64,000 bases of DNA from Microbulbifer agarilyticus (GTDB lineage: Bacteria; Pseudomonadota; Gammaproteobacteria; Pseudomonadales; Cellvibrionaceae), in assembly GCF_020171345.1 (NCBI RefSeq), contig NZ_JAIUZM010000003.1, forward strand, positions 1 to 64,000, read 5' to 3'. Shown piece after piece: positions 24,381-35,319 of the stretch (positions are counted from its first letter, which is position 1; every line of letters starts with the position of its first letter). The notes beneath the pieces were generated by a model that was given only the letters and a program-made list of their open reading frames with translations, was not told the DNA's origin and did no database searches. Position numbers and translations under genes: made by a program.

Positions 24381-27300
24381 ATGCTAGTTCTGCGTGGTGC
24401 TCCCGCACTGTCGAAATTCCGCCATCAAAAACTGCTAACCCAACTCCGCGCCCTGCAGCCTGCTGTTGCAGACGTGTACGCCGAGTTTGTGCACTTCTCT
24501 GACAGCGACAACCTGGGGGACAAGGACCTCGCGCTGTTGGAGCGTTTGCTGCAGTACGGTCCCACCGAAGAAAAGCACCTGCCCGAGGGCGAGCTGCTGC
24601 TGGTGGTGCCGCGTCCGGGCACGATTTCTCCCTGGTCTTCCAAGGCAACCGACATCGCACACAATGCGGGCCTGACGGATATCCACCGCCTGGAACGTGG
24701 TGTTGCCTACTACATTACCGGCGTTGAATTAACTGAAGCTGAACGCGACGATCTGGCGGCGCTGCTGCACGATCGCATGGTGGAGACCGTATTCACCGAG
24801 GTGGCCCAGGCAGAGCAGCTGTTCCGCGTGGAGAGCCCACGCCCGATGAGTACTGTCGACGTACTGAGCGGTGGCCGCGAAGCCCTGTCTCAGGCCAACG
24901 TGACTCTGGGCCTGGCGCTGGCGGAAGACGAGATCGATTACCTGCTCACCAGCTTCGAAGAGCTGGAGCGTAACCCCACCGATGTGGAGCTGATGATGTT
25001 CGCCCAGGCGAACTCCGAGCACTGTCGCCACAAGATCTTCAATGCCAGCTGGACCATCGATGGCGAAGACATGCCGAACTCCCTGTTTGGCATGATCAAG
25101 AACACCTACCGCCAGGGCGGTGACAATGTGCTGTCTGCCTACGCGGATAACGCGGCCGTTGTCGTTGGCCACAATGCGGGCCGTTTCTACCCCGACCCGG
25201 AAACCAAGGAGTACGGCTTCAGCCAGGAAGCCATCCACTTGCTGATGAAGGTGGAAACCCACAACCACCCGACCGCCATTGCACCGTTCTCCGGTGCCGG
25301 CACCGGCGCCGGTGGTGAGATCCGCGACGAGGGCGCGGTAGGCCGCGGCTCCAAGCCCAAGGTTGGCCTCACCGGCTTCACCGTATCCAACCTGCAGATC
25401 CCGGGCTTCGAACAGCCGTGGGAAGTGAATTACGGCAAGCCCGGTCGCATCGTGACCGCGCTGGATATCATGATTGAGGGCCCCATCGGTGGTGCTGCCT
25501 TTAACAACGAATTCGGCCGCCCGAACATCTGCGGCTATTTCCGTACCTTCGAAGAAGATTTCAATGGCGAGCGTCGCGGTTACCACAAGCCGATCATGCT
25601 GGCCGGTGGTTACGGCAACATCCGTGAAGACCACGTGGATAAGCCGGAATTCCAACCGGGCGCCATGCTGATCGCCCTGGGTGGCCCGGCCATGTTGATT
25701 GGCCTGGGTGGCGGTGCCGCTTCCAGTATGGCCAGCGGCTCCAGCTCGGAAGATCTGGACTTTGCCTCCGTGCAGCGCCAGAACCCGGAAATCGAGCGCC
25801 GTTGTCAGGAGGTCATCGACCAGTGCTGGCAGCTGGGCTCCGAGAACCCCATCGCCTTTATTCACGATGTGGGCGCCGGCGGCCTTTCTAACGCCTTCCC
25901 GGAACTGGTGAAAGACGGTGGTACCGGCGGCAGCTTCGAGCTGCGCAATGTACCGTCCGATGAGCCGGGTATGAGCCCGCTGGAAATCTGGTGTAACGAA
26001 TCCCAGGAGCGCTACGTCCTGGCGGTGATGCCGCAAGATCTGGCGCGCTTTGAGAAGATCTGCGAGCGCGAGCGCGCGCCGTTCGCGGTGGTGGGTGAAG
26101 CCACCAGCGAGAAACACCTGACCCTGAACGACAAGCAGTTTGACGCCAAGCCGGTCGACCTGCCCATGTCCGTATTGTTTGGCAAGCCGCCGAAGATGCA
26201 TCGCGAGGCTGCCAAGGTCGAAGCCAAAACCAAGGCCTTCGATACCAGCAAGATCGATCTGAACGACGCCGCCGAGCGCGTTCTGCGTCTGCCTACCGTG
26301 GCCAGCAAAAACTTCCTGATCACCATTGGCGACCGTACCGTAACCGGACAGGTCAGCCGCGATCAGATGGTTGGCCCCTGGCAGGTACCGGTCGCGGACT
26401 GCGCGGTGACCACCGTTTCTTACGACAGCACCGCGGGCGAAGCCATGTCCATGGGTGAGCGGACTCCGGTGGCGCTGCTGGACGCGCCGGCCTCCGGTCG
26501 CCTGGCGGTGGGTGAGGCGATCACCAATATTGCCTGTGCGCCGATCAAGCAGCTGTCCGACATCAAACTGTCCGCCAACTGGATGTGTGCCGCGGGCCAC
26601 CCGGGTGAGGAAGAAAAGCTCTACCGCACCGTAGAAGCCATCGGTATGGAACTGTGTCCGGACCTGGGTATTACCATCCCGGTTGGTAAGGATTCCATGT
26701 CCATGCGCACCGCGTGGAATGAAGACGGCGAAGACAAGGCGGTAACTGCGCCGCTGTCGCTGGTGATCTCTGCCTTCTCCCCGGTTACCGATGTCCGCAA
26801 AGTGGTGACCCCGCAATTGCGCCGTACCAAAAAAGGCGAGAGCGAACTGATTCTTGTGGATCTGGGGGCGGGCAAAAACCGTCTCGGCGGCTCCTGCCTG
26901 GCACAGGTATACAACGAGCTGGGTGAACAACCGGCAGACCTGGACGATGCCAAGCGCCTCAAGGGTTTCTTCGACCTGATGCAGCAGCTGCTGGCGGAGA
27001 ACAAGGTAATTGCATATCACGACCGCGCCGACGGCGGCCTGTTCGCCACGCTGGCGGAAATGAGCTTCGCCGGCCGTGTGGGTCTGGATGTCGAAATTTT
27101 CGACCTCGACGACGATGCCATCGCCGCGCTGTTCAGCGAAGAGCTGGGTGCGGTACTGCAGGTGCCGGCGGCCGATGCTGAGATGATCGAAGGGCGTTTC
27201 GCCACCGTTGGCGTACCGGCGCACCGTATTGGTGGCCTGAACGACAACGAAACCCTGTGCATCACCAATAACGGCAAAGAAATCTTCAACCGCAGCCGTG

Positions 27301-28259
27301 CGGAACTGGAGCAGATCTGGTCAGAAACCAGCTACCGCATTCAGGCGCTGCGCGACAACGCCGATTGCGCCAAGCAAGAGTTTGACGCCATCGCCAAAAC
27401 TTCCGCGCAGGATCCAGGCCTGTCCGTGAGCCTGAGCTACGACGTCAACGAAGATATCGCCGCGCCGTACATCAGCAAGGGGGTGCGGCCGAAGATTGCG
27501 ATCCTGCGCGAGCAGGGCGTCAACAGCCAGGTGGAAATGGCACATTCCTTCCACCGCGCAGGCTTCAATGCCGTCGACGTGCACATGAGCGATATTCTCG
27601 CCGGCCGTGTTGAACTGGGTCAGTTCAAGGGTCTGGTGGGCTGTGGTGGCTTCTCGTACGGTGACGTGCTCGGCGCCGGCGAAGGTTGGGCCAAGACCAT
27701 TCTGTTCAACGATCGCGCGCGCGATCAGTTCGAAGGCTTCTTTAACCGCAAAGACACCTTCGGCCTCGGCGTATGTAACGGCTGTCAGATGTTCTCCGTC
27801 ATCAAGGAACTGATTCCTGGTGCCGGTCACTGGCCGCGCTTTGTGCGCAACCTGTCCGAGCAGTACGAAGCGCGCTTTGCGCTGGTGGGCGTGGAAGATT
27901 CCCCATCTGTCCTGTTCAAAGGTATGGCTGGGTCTTACATGCCGGTGGCAGTTGCTCACGGTGAGGGTCGCGTGGAATTTGCCGACCAGCAGGCGCTGGA
28001 AGCGTGCGAACAATCCGGCACCATTGCCATGCGCTACCTGAACAACAACCAGCAGATTACCGAAACGTACCCGGCCAACCCGAATGGCTCGGTAAACGGT
28101 ATTACCTCGCTGTGTTCCGAAGACGGTCGCGTCACCATCATGATGCCGCACCCGGAGCGTGTCGCCCGCGCCGTCAGCAACAGCTGGCGCCCGGACGACT
28201 GGGATGAAGATTCCGGTTGGATGCGCCTGTTCCGCAATGCCCGTGTGTTTGTCGACTGA
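24381..28259 (+). CDS. purL: phosphoribosylformylglycinamidine synthase
   Basis: 1292 residues, the large single-chain form of FGAM synthase (fourth step of purine synthesis, ATP and glutamine dependent). Regions in order: PurS-like N-terminus; linker [14 protein letters not shown] (about 208-221); two AIRS-type halves ([30 protein letters not shown] and later [17 protein letters not shown]); C-terminal class I glutamine amidotransferase with the nucleophile in GVCNGCQMF (Cys1132) and MMPHPERV. E. coli PurL has 1295 residues. Followed 38 bases later by a strong terminator, so it ends its own transcript. Confidence 0.97.
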   Translation: MLVLRGAPALSKFRHQKLLTQLRALQPAVADVYAEFVHFSDSDNLGDKDLALLERLLQYGPTEEKHLPEGELLLVVPRPGTISPWSSKATDIAHNAGLTDIHRLERGVAYYITGVELTEAERDDLAALLHDRMVETVFTEVAQAEQLFRVESPRPMSTVDVLSGGREALSQANVTLGLALAEDEIDYLLTSFEELERNPTDVELMMFAQANSEHCRHKIFNASWTIDGEDMPNSLFGMIKNTYRQGGDNVLSAYADNAAVVVGHNAGRFYPDPETKEYGFSQEAIHLLMKVETHNHPTAIAPFSGAGTGAGGEIRDEGAVGRGSKPKVGLTGFTVSNLQIPGFEQPWEVNYGKPGRIVTALDIMIEGPIGGAAFNNEFGRPNICGYFRTFEEDFNGERRGYHKPIMLAGGYGNIREDHVDKPEFQPGAMLIALGGPAMLIGLGGGAASSMASGSSSEDLDFASVQRQNPEIERRCQEVIDQCWQLGSENPIAFIHDVGAGGLSNAFPELVKDGGTGGSFELRNVPSDEPGMSPLEIWCNESQERYVLAVMPQDLARFEKICERERAPFAVVGEATSEKHLTLNDKQFDAKPVDLPMSVLFGKPPKMHREAAKVEAKTKAFDTSKIDLNDAAERVLRLPTVASKNFLITIGDRTVTGQVSRDQMVGPWQVPVADCAVTTVSYDSTAGEAMSMGERTPVALLDAPASGRLAVGEAITNIACAPIKQLSDIKLSANWMCAAGHPGEEEKLYRTVEAIGMELCPDLGITIPVGKDSMSMRTAWNEDGEDKAVTAPLSLVISAFSPVTDVRKVVTPQLRRTKKGESELILVDLGAGKNRLGGSCLAQVYNELGEQPADLDDAKRLKGFFDLMQQLLAENKVIAYHDRADGGLFATLAEMSFAGRVGLDVEIFDLDDDAIAALFSEELGAVLQVPAADAEMIEGRFATVGVPAHRIGGLNDNETLCITNNGKEIFNRSRAELEQIWSETSYRIQALRDNADCAKQEFDAIAKTSAQDPGLSVSLSYDVNEDIAAPYISKGVRPKIAILREQGVNSQVEMAHSFHRAGFNAVDVHMSDILAGRVELGQFKGLVGCGGFSYGDVLGAGEGWAKTILFNDRARDQFEGFFNRKDTFGLGVCNGCQMFSVIKELIPGAGHWPRFVRNLSEQYEARFALVGVEDSPSVLFKGMAGSYMPVAVAHGEGRVEFADQQALEACEQSGTIAMRYLNNNQQITETYPANPNGSVNGITSLCSEDGRVTIMMPHPERVARAVSNSWRPDDWDEDSGWMRLFRNARVFVD

Positions 28260-28296
28260 TTCTCGGTATCGCACATCCGCCTGATTTCAGGCGTAC

Positions 28297-28327
28297 AAAA
28301 AACCCCGGTTTTTACCGGGGTTTTTTT
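28297..28327. terminator. intrinsic terminator after purL
   Basis: AAAAAACCCCGGT (28297-28309) pairs with ACCGGGGTTTTTT (28314-28326); the stem is followed by seven T and preceded by six A, so it could work both ways. Confidence 0.95.
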
Positions 28328-28477
28328 ATGCGCGAAAGAAAACAGTTTTCTAAGAATGGATACCGCTGTACAGCGATTGAACTTGTCTAGACTGAAGGGG
28401 CTTTTAAATTGGGTTGTCCGGTGACTCTGCGCGCTGGTCGGGTTATGAATGCTCTTAACAGTCTCGGTGGTTCAATT

Positions 28478-29275
28478 ATGTGTGACGAATTACTGTATTC
28501 CAGCGAAACCTCTCGCGCCACGCAATCGTCTTCTGATGCGTCGGGTGCTGGTCAGGATACCAGCCGCCGGCAGCTCTTAAAGGGCGCATTCTCAGCGAGC
28601 GTTGCTGGGCTTGCCGCTGGCGCAGGGCTAATGGGTTTTTCCAACGTGACCTTCGCGGGCGCCTTGACCAAAGAGCAGCGTGATGGGATGAGGCCTGATG
28701 ACATCATTAAGATGATGGAAGAGGGCAACAAACGCTTTCGTGCTGGCAAGATGAAGCAGCACGATTATGTGGCGCAACAGAGTGCCACGGCATCGGGGCA
28801 ATACCCCGCCGCCGCCATACTGAGCTGTATCGACTCACGCACCCCGGCGGAAATCCTGCTCGACCTTGGCCTGGGTGATGCATTCAATGCGCGTGTCGCG
28901 GGTAACATCTGTAATGATGACGTTATTGGTAGCCTCGAGTTTGCCTGCGCAGCCGCAGGTTCCAAAGTGATCCTGGTGATGGGGCATAGCGCCTGCGGCG
29001 CCGTAAAGGGCGCCATTGATAACGTGAAACTGGGCAGGCTCAGCGGTCTGCTAGGCAAGATCCAAACTGCGGTGGCGGCGACCAAGTACGATGGCGATCG
29101 CACCAGCAAAAATGCCGAGTTTGTGGATCAGGTGGCAGAAAACAATGTGCGCCAGTCGATCAAGGAAATTCGCGAGGGCAGCGAGACACTGGCCAATCTG
29201 GAAAAAGAAGGGAAAATCAAAATCATCGGCGCCATGTACAACCTGAGTGATGGTCAACTGACGTTGCTGGACTGA
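28478..29275 (+). CDS. beta-carbonic anhydrase with Tat signal
   Basis: About 265 residues. A twin-arginine motif SRRQLLKGAF (about residues 29-38) is followed by a hydrophobic stretch ASVAGLAAGAGLMGFSNV and AFAGA-like cleavage site, so the enzyme is probably exported folded with zinc. Zinc site of the beta class: C-I-D-S-R (zinc Cys and the Asp/Arg dyad) and H-S-A-C-G (zinc His, Cys). Hydrates CO2 to bicarbonate in the periplasm. ATG 28478 is chosen (GGTGG before it); ATG 28445 and GTG/TTG starts further up are possible. Confidence 0.88.
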   Translation: MCDELLYSSETSRATQSSSDASGAGQDTSRRQLLKGAFSASVAGLAAGAGLMGFSNVTFAGALTKEQRDGMRPDDIIKMMEEGNKRFRAGKMKQHDYVAQQSATASGQYPAAAILSCIDSRTPAEILLDLGLGDAFNARVAGNICNDDVIGSLEFACAAAGSKVILVMGHSACGAVKGAIDNVKLGRLSGLLGKIQTAVAATKYDGDRTSKNAEFVDQVAENNVRQSIKEIREGSETLANLEKEGKIKIIGAMYNLSDGQLTLLD

Positions 29276-29418
29276 AACGTTAACGGCGACCATCGGGCGC
29301 CGTCCCATCCCTATAAGTGTATTTGCGCGCCTGGCCAGAGACTAAAGTTCCTGACTGGCCGGGCACTTTTTCCATTCTTTGCTACACTAAAAACCATAAG
29401 CGCAATAACATTTTTCGT

Positions 29419-29790
29419 ATGGACACTTCATCGCAATTGCTATCAATCTCCATACCTTCGTTGCTGGCGGATTACCTCAGCCGATTAAGCCCGCAGCGCA
29501 GCGAACGCCTGCACAAGTTACACAACCTTGTGACCGCCAACTATCCCGATGCAAACCTATCCCTTAAATACAAAATGCCAACCTACGAGCAGGGTGCCGG
29601 CTGGGTGGCATTGGCGAGTCAGAAACATTATGTGTCGGTGTATACCTGTGCCCGCGTCCATATACAGCCGTATCTCGATAAGCATCCAAAAACCAAGTGC
29701 GGAACCGGGTGCCTGAATTTCCGCGACAATGACGATATTGTGTTTGAAGACCTGAAGCCGGTATTGGCTTCTGCATTGAGCAAGAAGTGA
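29419..29790 (+). CDS. DUF1801 family protein
   Basis: 123 residues of the YdhG/DUF1801 fold: SERLHKLHNLVTANYPDANLSLKYKMPTYE, then WVALASQKHYVSVYTC, then GTGCLNFRDNDDI. Members are small cytosolic proteins of unknown role, related in fold to frataxin. ATG 29419 gives the standard length; an upstream extension in frame (29317) has no similarity. No clear ribosome site is visible. Confidence 0.85.
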   Translation: MDTSSQLLSISIPSLLADYLSRLSPQRSERLHKLHNLVTANYPDANLSLKYKMPTYEQGAGWVALASQKHYVSVYTCARVHIQPYLDKHPKTKCGTGCLNFRDNDDIVFEDLKPVLASALSKK

Positions 29791-29859
29791 GGCGAGCGAC
29801 CCCACGGTGGTGTAGTCGCGCGCTCACAGGGAATTAAGATAAAAATCAAGGAGTTGATC

Positions 29860-30183
29860 ATGCCTTACAACGAAGAGCTGGCGGACAAAGTACGTGAAGT
29901 CCTGCACGAAGAAGCCGGTCTGACCGAAAAGCAGATGTTTGGTGGTCTGGCCTTTATGCTCAATGGCAACATGGCCTGCGGTGTTGTTGGTGAGGAGCTG
30001 ATGGTGCGGGTAGGGCCCGACAACTACCAGGCCGCACTGGGAGAGCGCTATACCCGACCTATGGATTTCACCGGTCGGCCATTAAAGGGCATGGTTTATG
30101 TCGAAGAAGACGCCATTCTTGAGGACCTGAATGGTTGGGTCACCCGCGGCGTGGAGTTTGCCGGCACCCTGCCACCAAAATAA
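29860..30183 (+). CDS. TfoX N-terminal domain protein
   Basis: 107 residues consisting only of the TfoX-N domain: TEKQMFGGLAFMLNGNMACGVV and a VRVGPDNYQAAL segment, then MDFTGRPLKGMVYVE. It lacks the C-terminal domain of the competence regulator TfoX/Sxy, so a role in competence should not be assumed. ATG 29860 follows AAGGAG at 5 bases. 70 bases after the DUF1801 gene, likely the same transcript. Confidence 0.9.
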   Translation: MPYNEELADKVREVLHEEAGLTEKQMFGGLAFMLNGNMACGVVGEELMVRVGPDNYQAALGERYTRPMDFTGRPLKGMVYVEEDAILEDLNGWVTRGVEFAGTLPPK

Positions 30184-30200
30184 GAGCGCACACGCGCTCT
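30183..30200. terminator. short bidirectional hairpin
   Basis: AGAGCGC (30183-30189)/GCGCTCT (30194-30200), loop acac, exactly between the convergent stops of the TfoX-N and CDF genes. The minus-strand side is followed by TTATTTT. Confidence 0.65.
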
Positions 30201-30202
30201 GA

Positions 30203-31324
30203 TCAAACAGTGCCGGCATCCAGGGTGTCCGGGTCGTCCAGCTTCGAGGGGGCGGCAATACCGTCTATTTCGACGGTCAAATGGGAAACCTGTGAACAGC
30301 GCTGTTTGAGCTCCGCTTCCAGTGTATCAATCAACATTTCTGTTGCCTCCAGGGTGGCCTGCACCGTCGCCCTCTGTTCCGCATAGTCGATCACCGTCTC
30401 CGTGCGCCGATGATCGGGCACGCGTTCCAGTAGTGCGGCCTGGTGCTCCTCAATACGTTTACGCATATCGCGCATCAGCACTTCTTCGCGTATCTCTATT
30501 TCCGCAACGACCACGGTATGCCGGTCGTCTACGATGACCGAGCGCAGGTCGTGGTGGCGTTCGATCTCTGGGTGTTGGCGCACGATCTCACTAAAGCACT
30601 TCTCGGCCTTGTGATCGCGAATACTGGTAAGAAAGCGCATATTTACCATGCCGAGAAAGATTGCGGTGACACCGAGCATCAGTGCGATCAGCACAGAAAA
30701 CCCGATGTCCCAGCGCGGGTCGCCGGTGACCTGCGTCATACCGATACCTGTGGCAGCGAGGATCACACCGGTAACCGCAATCGAGTCTTCCAGCAGTACC
30801 GCAATCAGCGTCGGGTCATCGGCGGACACCAGATAACGAAACGGATTACGCAAACCGGCGGCGCGCATGCGGCTGAAGAATTCCTTGGCCGCGACATAAA
30901 GGACATATCCCTCGAGTATGAAGGCAATGGTTAACACCAGCGCTGAAATCACAATAGGGTGGACCGCCATGCCCAGCACCTGGATGGTCTCCGGCCGCTC
31001 TATATGTCCCAGATTGTGAAACGCGTGCCAGGCATGGGCCAGACCGAGGCCACAACCAATGGAGAAGAGGCCAATGGCACTCCACAGGTTCCACAGATAC
31101 TTTTTCTGGCCGTGGCCAAACGCATAGTGACGATCTGCCGGACGCCCGCCTCGCTTCAACCCCAGTAGCAGGAATATCTGGTTCAGCGTGTCCATGAGAC
31201 TATGGACTGCTTCATTCATCATTGCGGCGGAATGGGTTGCCAGAGCGGCAACACCTTTTAATACGGTGATGATCGCATTCACACAAATGGCATAGAGAAC
31301 CGCTTTTTTTGATCCCTGGGCCAT
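30203..31324 (-). CDS. cation diffusion facilitator, ZnT9-like
   Basis: About 373 residues from ATG 31324 (AAGGGGAG before it; the frame is open to 31537 without similarity). Six membrane segments and a C-terminal cytosolic domain. The signature HSLMDTLNQIFLLLGL with RPADRHYAFGHGQKKYLW marks the SLC30A9/ZnT9-like subgroup, in which the second Asp of the HxxxD metal site is Asn (D-T-L-N). Probable metal/H+ antiport at the inner membrane; the metal is uncertain. The C-terminal tail has a coiled-coil-like ETVIDYAEQRATVQATLEATEMLI. Confidence 0.87.
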   Translation of the reverse strand: MAQGSKKAVLYAICVNAIITVLKGVAALATHSAAMMNEAVHSLMDTLNQIFLLLGLKRGGRPADRHYAFGHGQKKYLWNLWSAIGLFSIGCGLGLAHAWHAFHNLGHIERPETIQVLGMAVHPIVISALVLTIAFILEGYVLYVAAKEFFSRMRAAGLRNPFRYLVSADDPTLIAVLLEDSIAVTGVILAATGIGMTQVTGDPRWDIGFSVLIALMLGVTAIFLGMVNMRFLTSIRDHKAEKCFSEIVRQHPEIERHHDLRSVIVDDRHTVVVAEIEIREEVLMRDMRKRIEEHQAALLERVPDHRRTETVIDYAEQRATVQATLEATEMLIDTLEAELKQRCSQVSHLTVEIDGIAAPSKLDDPDTLDAGTV

Positions 31325-31575
31325 GTGACTCCCCTTCTCCCTGATGTTTCTCGATTGCTGGTCGCAGCCAAAGGGCGCCACGTAACACGGTGAACGTTGG
31401 TGTAGTAAAAACCCACTTCCATCAAAAATAGGCAAGGTGACGGCGGCTGAATTTCTCTCTAGGCGCGAAAAACGCCAACCCGCCAATCTGCACAAAAAAC
31501 CGCTGCCTATACTTCCCCAATTCCAATTGTCTGTCACCGCGCACAGTCCAGCGCGGACACTAATGGGGAATCACC

Positions 31576-33588
31576 ATGAGTAAGTATGGGATTGTTTTAA
31601 CGGCTTTGGCTTTCATTTTTGTCGCGAGTGGCTGCGGTGAAAAACAGCAGGGTGGGCCGGAGAGTGAAACGCCAAGCGGCCAGCCCAAATTGATCGAAGA
31701 AGAATTTGGGCGCGATGCCAAACAGCTGAATGAGGAATCCGAACAGCCCCGGGACAAGGACCCGCAAGCCGCCCCGGAAGGTGGTGACACCAGCGCGGCA
31801 GCGCCGGCTCCTGCGTCCAGTGGCGACTACCCGACCCAGGCCTACTTCGGTGACACCCATGTCCACACCGGATGGTCGGTAGACGCTGGTATGGATGGAG
31901 CGATTCTTTCGCCGGAAGACGCCTATCGATTCGCCCTTGGTGAAGAGGTCAAATCCAATAGCGGCCTGAGTGCCAAGCTCAGCCGCGCCTATGACTGGTT
32001 TATGGTCACGGATCACTCCGATGGTATGGGGGTCATTAGCGAGCTGGTTTCCGGTAACCCGGAGATGATGGCTGACGAGACCCTCAAGCGCTGGAACGAG
32101 GCACTCAATTCCGGTGACGACCAGCGGGCGGCGGATGCCAAGAGCGAGCTGATTGTCATGCAATCCGAGGAGCGCCTGCCGGAAATCGTGATGGATCCCA
32201 AGTGGATGAAATCCGCATGGGAAAAAACCGTGGATGCGGCGGAGAAGTTCAACAAGCCCGGTGCGTTCAGTACGTTTATCGCTTTCGAGTGGACCGTGAA
32301 TGCGGGGGGAGGTGATAACCTGCATCGCAATGTGATTTTTCGTGACGATGCCAGCAAGACACGCAGCTTGATTCCCCTGACGACCTTTGACACTCAGGAC
32401 CCGGAAAAGCTCTGGCAGTGGATGAAGGCCTATGAGGATAAAACTGGCGGGCGCGTTTTCGCCATTCCCCACAACGGTAATCTGTCCAACGGGCGTATGT
32501 TCGAGCAGAAACGCTTTGATGGCTCGCCCATGACCAAGGAGTGGGCGGAACTACGTGCGCGCTACGAGCCACTGTACGAAGTCACCCAGATTAAGGGACA
32601 AAGCGAATCCCACCCCAGCCTGTCACCTGAAGATGAATTTGCTAGCTGGGACTTGTGGGACCGCGGCAACCTGATTCTCAAGCCAAAGCCCGCCGGATCC
32701 TTTAAATATGAATACTGGCGTCCAGCCTTGAAGGAGGGGATGCGCCTAGAGAATGAGCTTGGGGTGAATCCGTTCCAGCTTGGCGTCAACGGCGCAACGG
32801 ATACGCATACCGGACTCTCCACCCCCGATGAAGATAACTTCTTCGGCAAGTTCAAAACGTTAGAGCCAAGCAATAAAGAACGCTGGAAGTTCCCACTACT
32901 GAGCGGACCTTCCGACAACTATATGGGATGGCAAATGGCTTCTGCGGGCATTATGGGTGTCTGGGCGATGGAAAATACCCGCGAGGCGATCTGGGACGCG
33001 ATGCTGCGCAAGGAAACCTTTGCCACCAGTGGGCCACGCATGCAGGTGCGCTTCTTCGGCGGTTTTGATTTCTCTGCCGCTGATGTGGAGTCGGATCTTG
33101 TGAAACAGGGTTACGCGAAAGGCATCCCCATGGGCGGGGTAGTCAACGGGGGTGCATCTGGTAAGAAGCTGGGCTTTCTGGTCGCCGCCATGAAGGACCC
33201 TGATGGTGCGAACCTGGATCGCGTCCAGATTGTTAAGGGGTGGGTCGATGGCCGTGGCAAGACCCACGAGAAGATTTTCAATGTGAAGTGGTCCGGTGAT
33301 CGAAAGTTAGATGGTGAGGGAAATATTCAGAAAGTCGGTGATACAGTGAACCTGGAAACCGCGGAGTATACCAATGACATTGGCGAGGCAGAGCTGGTTG
33401 GTTACTTTGAAGATCCTGAATTCAATCCCGAGCACCGGGCGGTCTACTACGTGCGCGTGCTGGAGATACCCACCCCGCGCTGGACCCTGTATGACAAGCT
33501 GCGAAACAAGGTAGAGATGGATAAAGACGTCCCCATGGTTTTACAGGAGCGCGCCTTCTCGAGCCCTATCTGGTACAAGCCGAATTGA
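31576..33588 (+). CDS. DUF3604 lipoprotein (PHP-like)
   Basis: 670 residues. Lipoprotein signal with VASGC lipobox (Cys near 17), then a Gln/Glu/Pro-rich linker to residue 80. DUF3604 begins at YFGDTHVHTGWSVDAG (about 93-108); the H-V-H pair and later MVTDHSDGMG, FIAFEWT and IPHNGNLSNG match the metal-binding pattern of PHP-type phosphoesterases. The substrate is unknown; the family is common in marine heterotrophs and often beside sulfatases, as here (convergent sulfatase at 33682). ATG 31576. Confidence 0.87.
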   Translation: MSKYGIVLTALAFIFVASGCGEKQQGGPESETPSGQPKLIEEEFGRDAKQLNEESEQPRDKDPQAAPEGGDTSAAAPAPASSGDYPTQAYFGDTHVHTGWSVDAGMDGAILSPEDAYRFALGEEVKSNSGLSAKLSRAYDWFMVTDHSDGMGVISELVSGNPEMMADETLKRWNEALNSGDDQRAADAKSELIVMQSEERLPEIVMDPKWMKSAWEKTVDAAEKFNKPGAFSTFIAFEWTVNAGGGDNLHRNVIFRDDASKTRSLIPLTTFDTQDPEKLWQWMKAYEDKTGGRVFAIPHNGNLSNGRMFEQKRFDGSPMTKEWAELRARYEPLYEVTQIKGQSESHPSLSPEDEFASWDLWDRGNLILKPKPAGSFKYEYWRPALKEGMRLENELGVNPFQLGVNGATDTHTGLSTPDEDNFFGKFKTLEPSNKERWKFPLLSGPSDNYMGWQMASAGIMGVWAMENTREAIWDAMLRKETFATSGPRMQVRFFGGFDFSAADVESDLVKQGYAKGIPMGGVVNGGASGKKLGFLVAAMKDPDGANLDRVQIVKGWVDGRGKTHEKIFNVKWSGDRKLDGEGNIQKVGDTVNLETAEYTNDIGEAELVGYFEDPEFNPEHRAVYYVRVLEIPTPRWTLYDKLRNKVEMDKDVPMVLQERAFSSPIWYKPN

Positions 33589-33635
33589 ATTGCTTAAACC
33601 AAGTTTTCGTACTCTACATTCATACTCTACAAATG

Positions 33636-33664
33636 ACAAAACCCACCGTAAAGGTGGGTTTTGT
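33636..33664. terminator. bidirectional intrinsic terminator
   Basis: Perfect 12-bp stem ACAAAACCCACC (33636-33647)/GGTGGGTTTTGT (33653-33664), loop gtaaa, between the convergent DUF3604 and sulfatase genes. A/T pairs at the base supply the T-run on both strands. Confidence 0.9.
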
Positions 33665-33681
33665 ACGTTTGGCCGGAGTGT

Positions 33682-35250
33682 TTAGTTACTGCCGCCGGCG
33701 CCAGCTTTCAACTTTTGCTCGATTTTCTCAAGATTGAAAGAACCCGGGCTCTGGCTGGGTGGATATTCCTTCATTGTCATGAGGAATTTCGCGGCCATTT
33801 GCTGCATCGGGATTAGTACAAAAGCGCGATCCAGAAACCAGTCGTTGTACGTGTTTGAGTTGTGCTGCGCACGCTCGAATGGATCTCTACGCAAATTAAA
33901 TAGCAATGGAACGCGGAGCTCGGTAAAGGGCTCGCGCCATACTTCGAACGCTTTTCCGCGATTTTCCAGGAAAACTGCTTTCCAAGCGTCGTAGCGCATG
34001 GCAACGATTTGACCATCATCGTTCACGTAGATAAAGTCACGGCGCGGAGACTCTTCCGTTTTACCGGTGAAGTAGTCCAGCATGTTATTGCCGTCGATAT
34101 AGTTTTTGTAGCTGCGACCATTTAATCGCACACCCTTAAGTAGCTGCTGTTTGATTTTGGGATTGCCTGCTACTGCGGCGAATGTCGGTAGCCAGTCCTC
34201 ATGGGAGACGATCCCATTCAGGGTTTTGCCCGCGGGAAACTTGCCCGGCCAGCGTACGAACGCGGGTACACGGTAGGCACCCTCCCAGTTGGAGTTCTTC
34301 TCACTGCGGAAAATCGTGGTACCAGAATCTGGCCAGGTATTGAAGTGCGGACCATTGTCGGTTGAGTAGAATACAATGGTGTTGTCCGAAATCTTCAGTT
34401 CATCCAGTAGGCTGAGTAACTTACCGACGTGCATGTCGTGTTCTACCATGCCGTCTTGGTATTCGTTACTGTTGGGGCCTGCTAGATTTTTATGCTCTTC
34501 CTTCACGTGGGTACGAAAGTGCATACGTGTAGCGTTCCACCACACAAAGAAGGGTTTTCCCGCCTGAACCTGCTGTTTGATGAAGTCCATGGCTGCAGCG
34601 AGGGTTTCCTCATCGATGGTTTCCATACGCTTCTTGGTGAGTGGGCCGGTGTCTTCAATCTTACCGTCGGCGGTCGCCTTAATTACGCCACGAGGACCAT
34701 ATTTCTTGCGAAACTCCGGGTTTTTCGGGTAGTCGCGGTTTTCCGGCTCCTCCTCCGCATTCAGGTGGTAAAGGTTGCCGAAAAACACATCGAACCCGTG
34801 ATTGGTGGGCAGGTGCTCGTCGCGGTCACCGAAGTGGTTCTTGCCAAACTGGCCGGTGGCGTAGCCCTGGCTCTTCATCACCGTGGCAATGGTTACGTCG
34901 GACTCCTGCCAGCCTTCTTTCGCGCCGGGCAGTCCTACTTTCGTCATGCCCGTGCGTACCGGCACGTTGCCACCCACAAAGGCGGCGCGCCCCGCAGTAC
35001 AAGACTGCTGGCCGTAATAGTCGGTAAATGACAGACCCTCTTTGGCAATGCGGTCGATGTTGGGCGTCTTATAGCCCATCATGCCTTTGCTGTTGGCGCT
35101 GATGTTCCATACCCCAATATCGTCACCCCAGATCACCAGGATGTTGGGTTTGTCCTGCGCCTGTGCCGCGCTGGTGCAGATCGACAGCAGTGCCGCCGCG
35201 GCCAGTGAAACGGGTACCTTCAACAGGTGCCCTAAACGTAGTTTTTTCAT
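33682..35250 (-). CDS. arylsulfatase (type I, formylglycine)
   Basis: 522 residues with signal peptide (VSLAAAALLSICTSAAQA). Type I sulfatase: metal-binding ILVIWGDDIGVWN at the mature N-terminus, CTAGRAAF carrying the Cys converted to formylglycine (C-x-A-x-R, about residue 84), GQFGKNHFGD with the active-site Lys/His, and FYSTDNGPH. Hydrolyses sulfate esters, perhaps of algal polysaccharides or small aryl sulfates; it needs a formylglycine-generating enzyme not seen in the window. A strong GGAGG lies 6 bases before ATG 35250. Probably co-transcribed with the HAD gene upstream. Confidence 0.93.
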   Translation of the reverse strand: MKKLRLGHLLKVPVSLAAAALLSICTSAAQAQDKPNILVIWGDDIGVWNISANSKGMMGYKTPNIDRIAKEGLSFTDYYGQQSCTAGRAAFVGGNVPVRTGMTKVGLPGAKEGWQESDVTIATVMKSQGYATGQFGKNHFGDRDEHLPTNHGFDVFFGNLYHLNAEEEPENRDYPKNPEFRKKYGPRGVIKATADGKIEDTGPLTKKRMETIDEETLAAAMDFIKQQVQAGKPFFVWWNATRMHFRTHVKEEHKNLAGPNSNEYQDGMVEHDMHVGKLLSLLDELKISDNTIVFYSTDNGPHFNTWPDSGTTIFRSEKNSNWEGAYRVPAFVRWPGKFPAGKTLNGIVSHEDWLPTFAAVAGNPKIKQQLLKGVRLNGRSYKNYIDGNNMLDYFTGKTEESPRRDFIYVNDDGQIVAMRYDAWKAVFLENRGKAFEVWREPFTELRVPLLFNLRRDPFERAQHNSNTYNDWFLDRAFVLIPMQQMAAKFLMTMKEYPPSQSPGSFNLEKIEQKLKAGAGGSN

Positions 35251-35319
35251 GGTTTCCTCCGGAGCAATGTGGAAGGTTGTTGGTGCTAGTTGATATGTGG
35301 TGAGTGATTGATACGAAGG

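Noticed and set aside
24729-27224. 831-codon minus-strand ORF inside purL
   Set aside because: GC-rich antisense frame with His/Arg/Gln-rich composition and no domain; purL on the plus strand has all family motifs.
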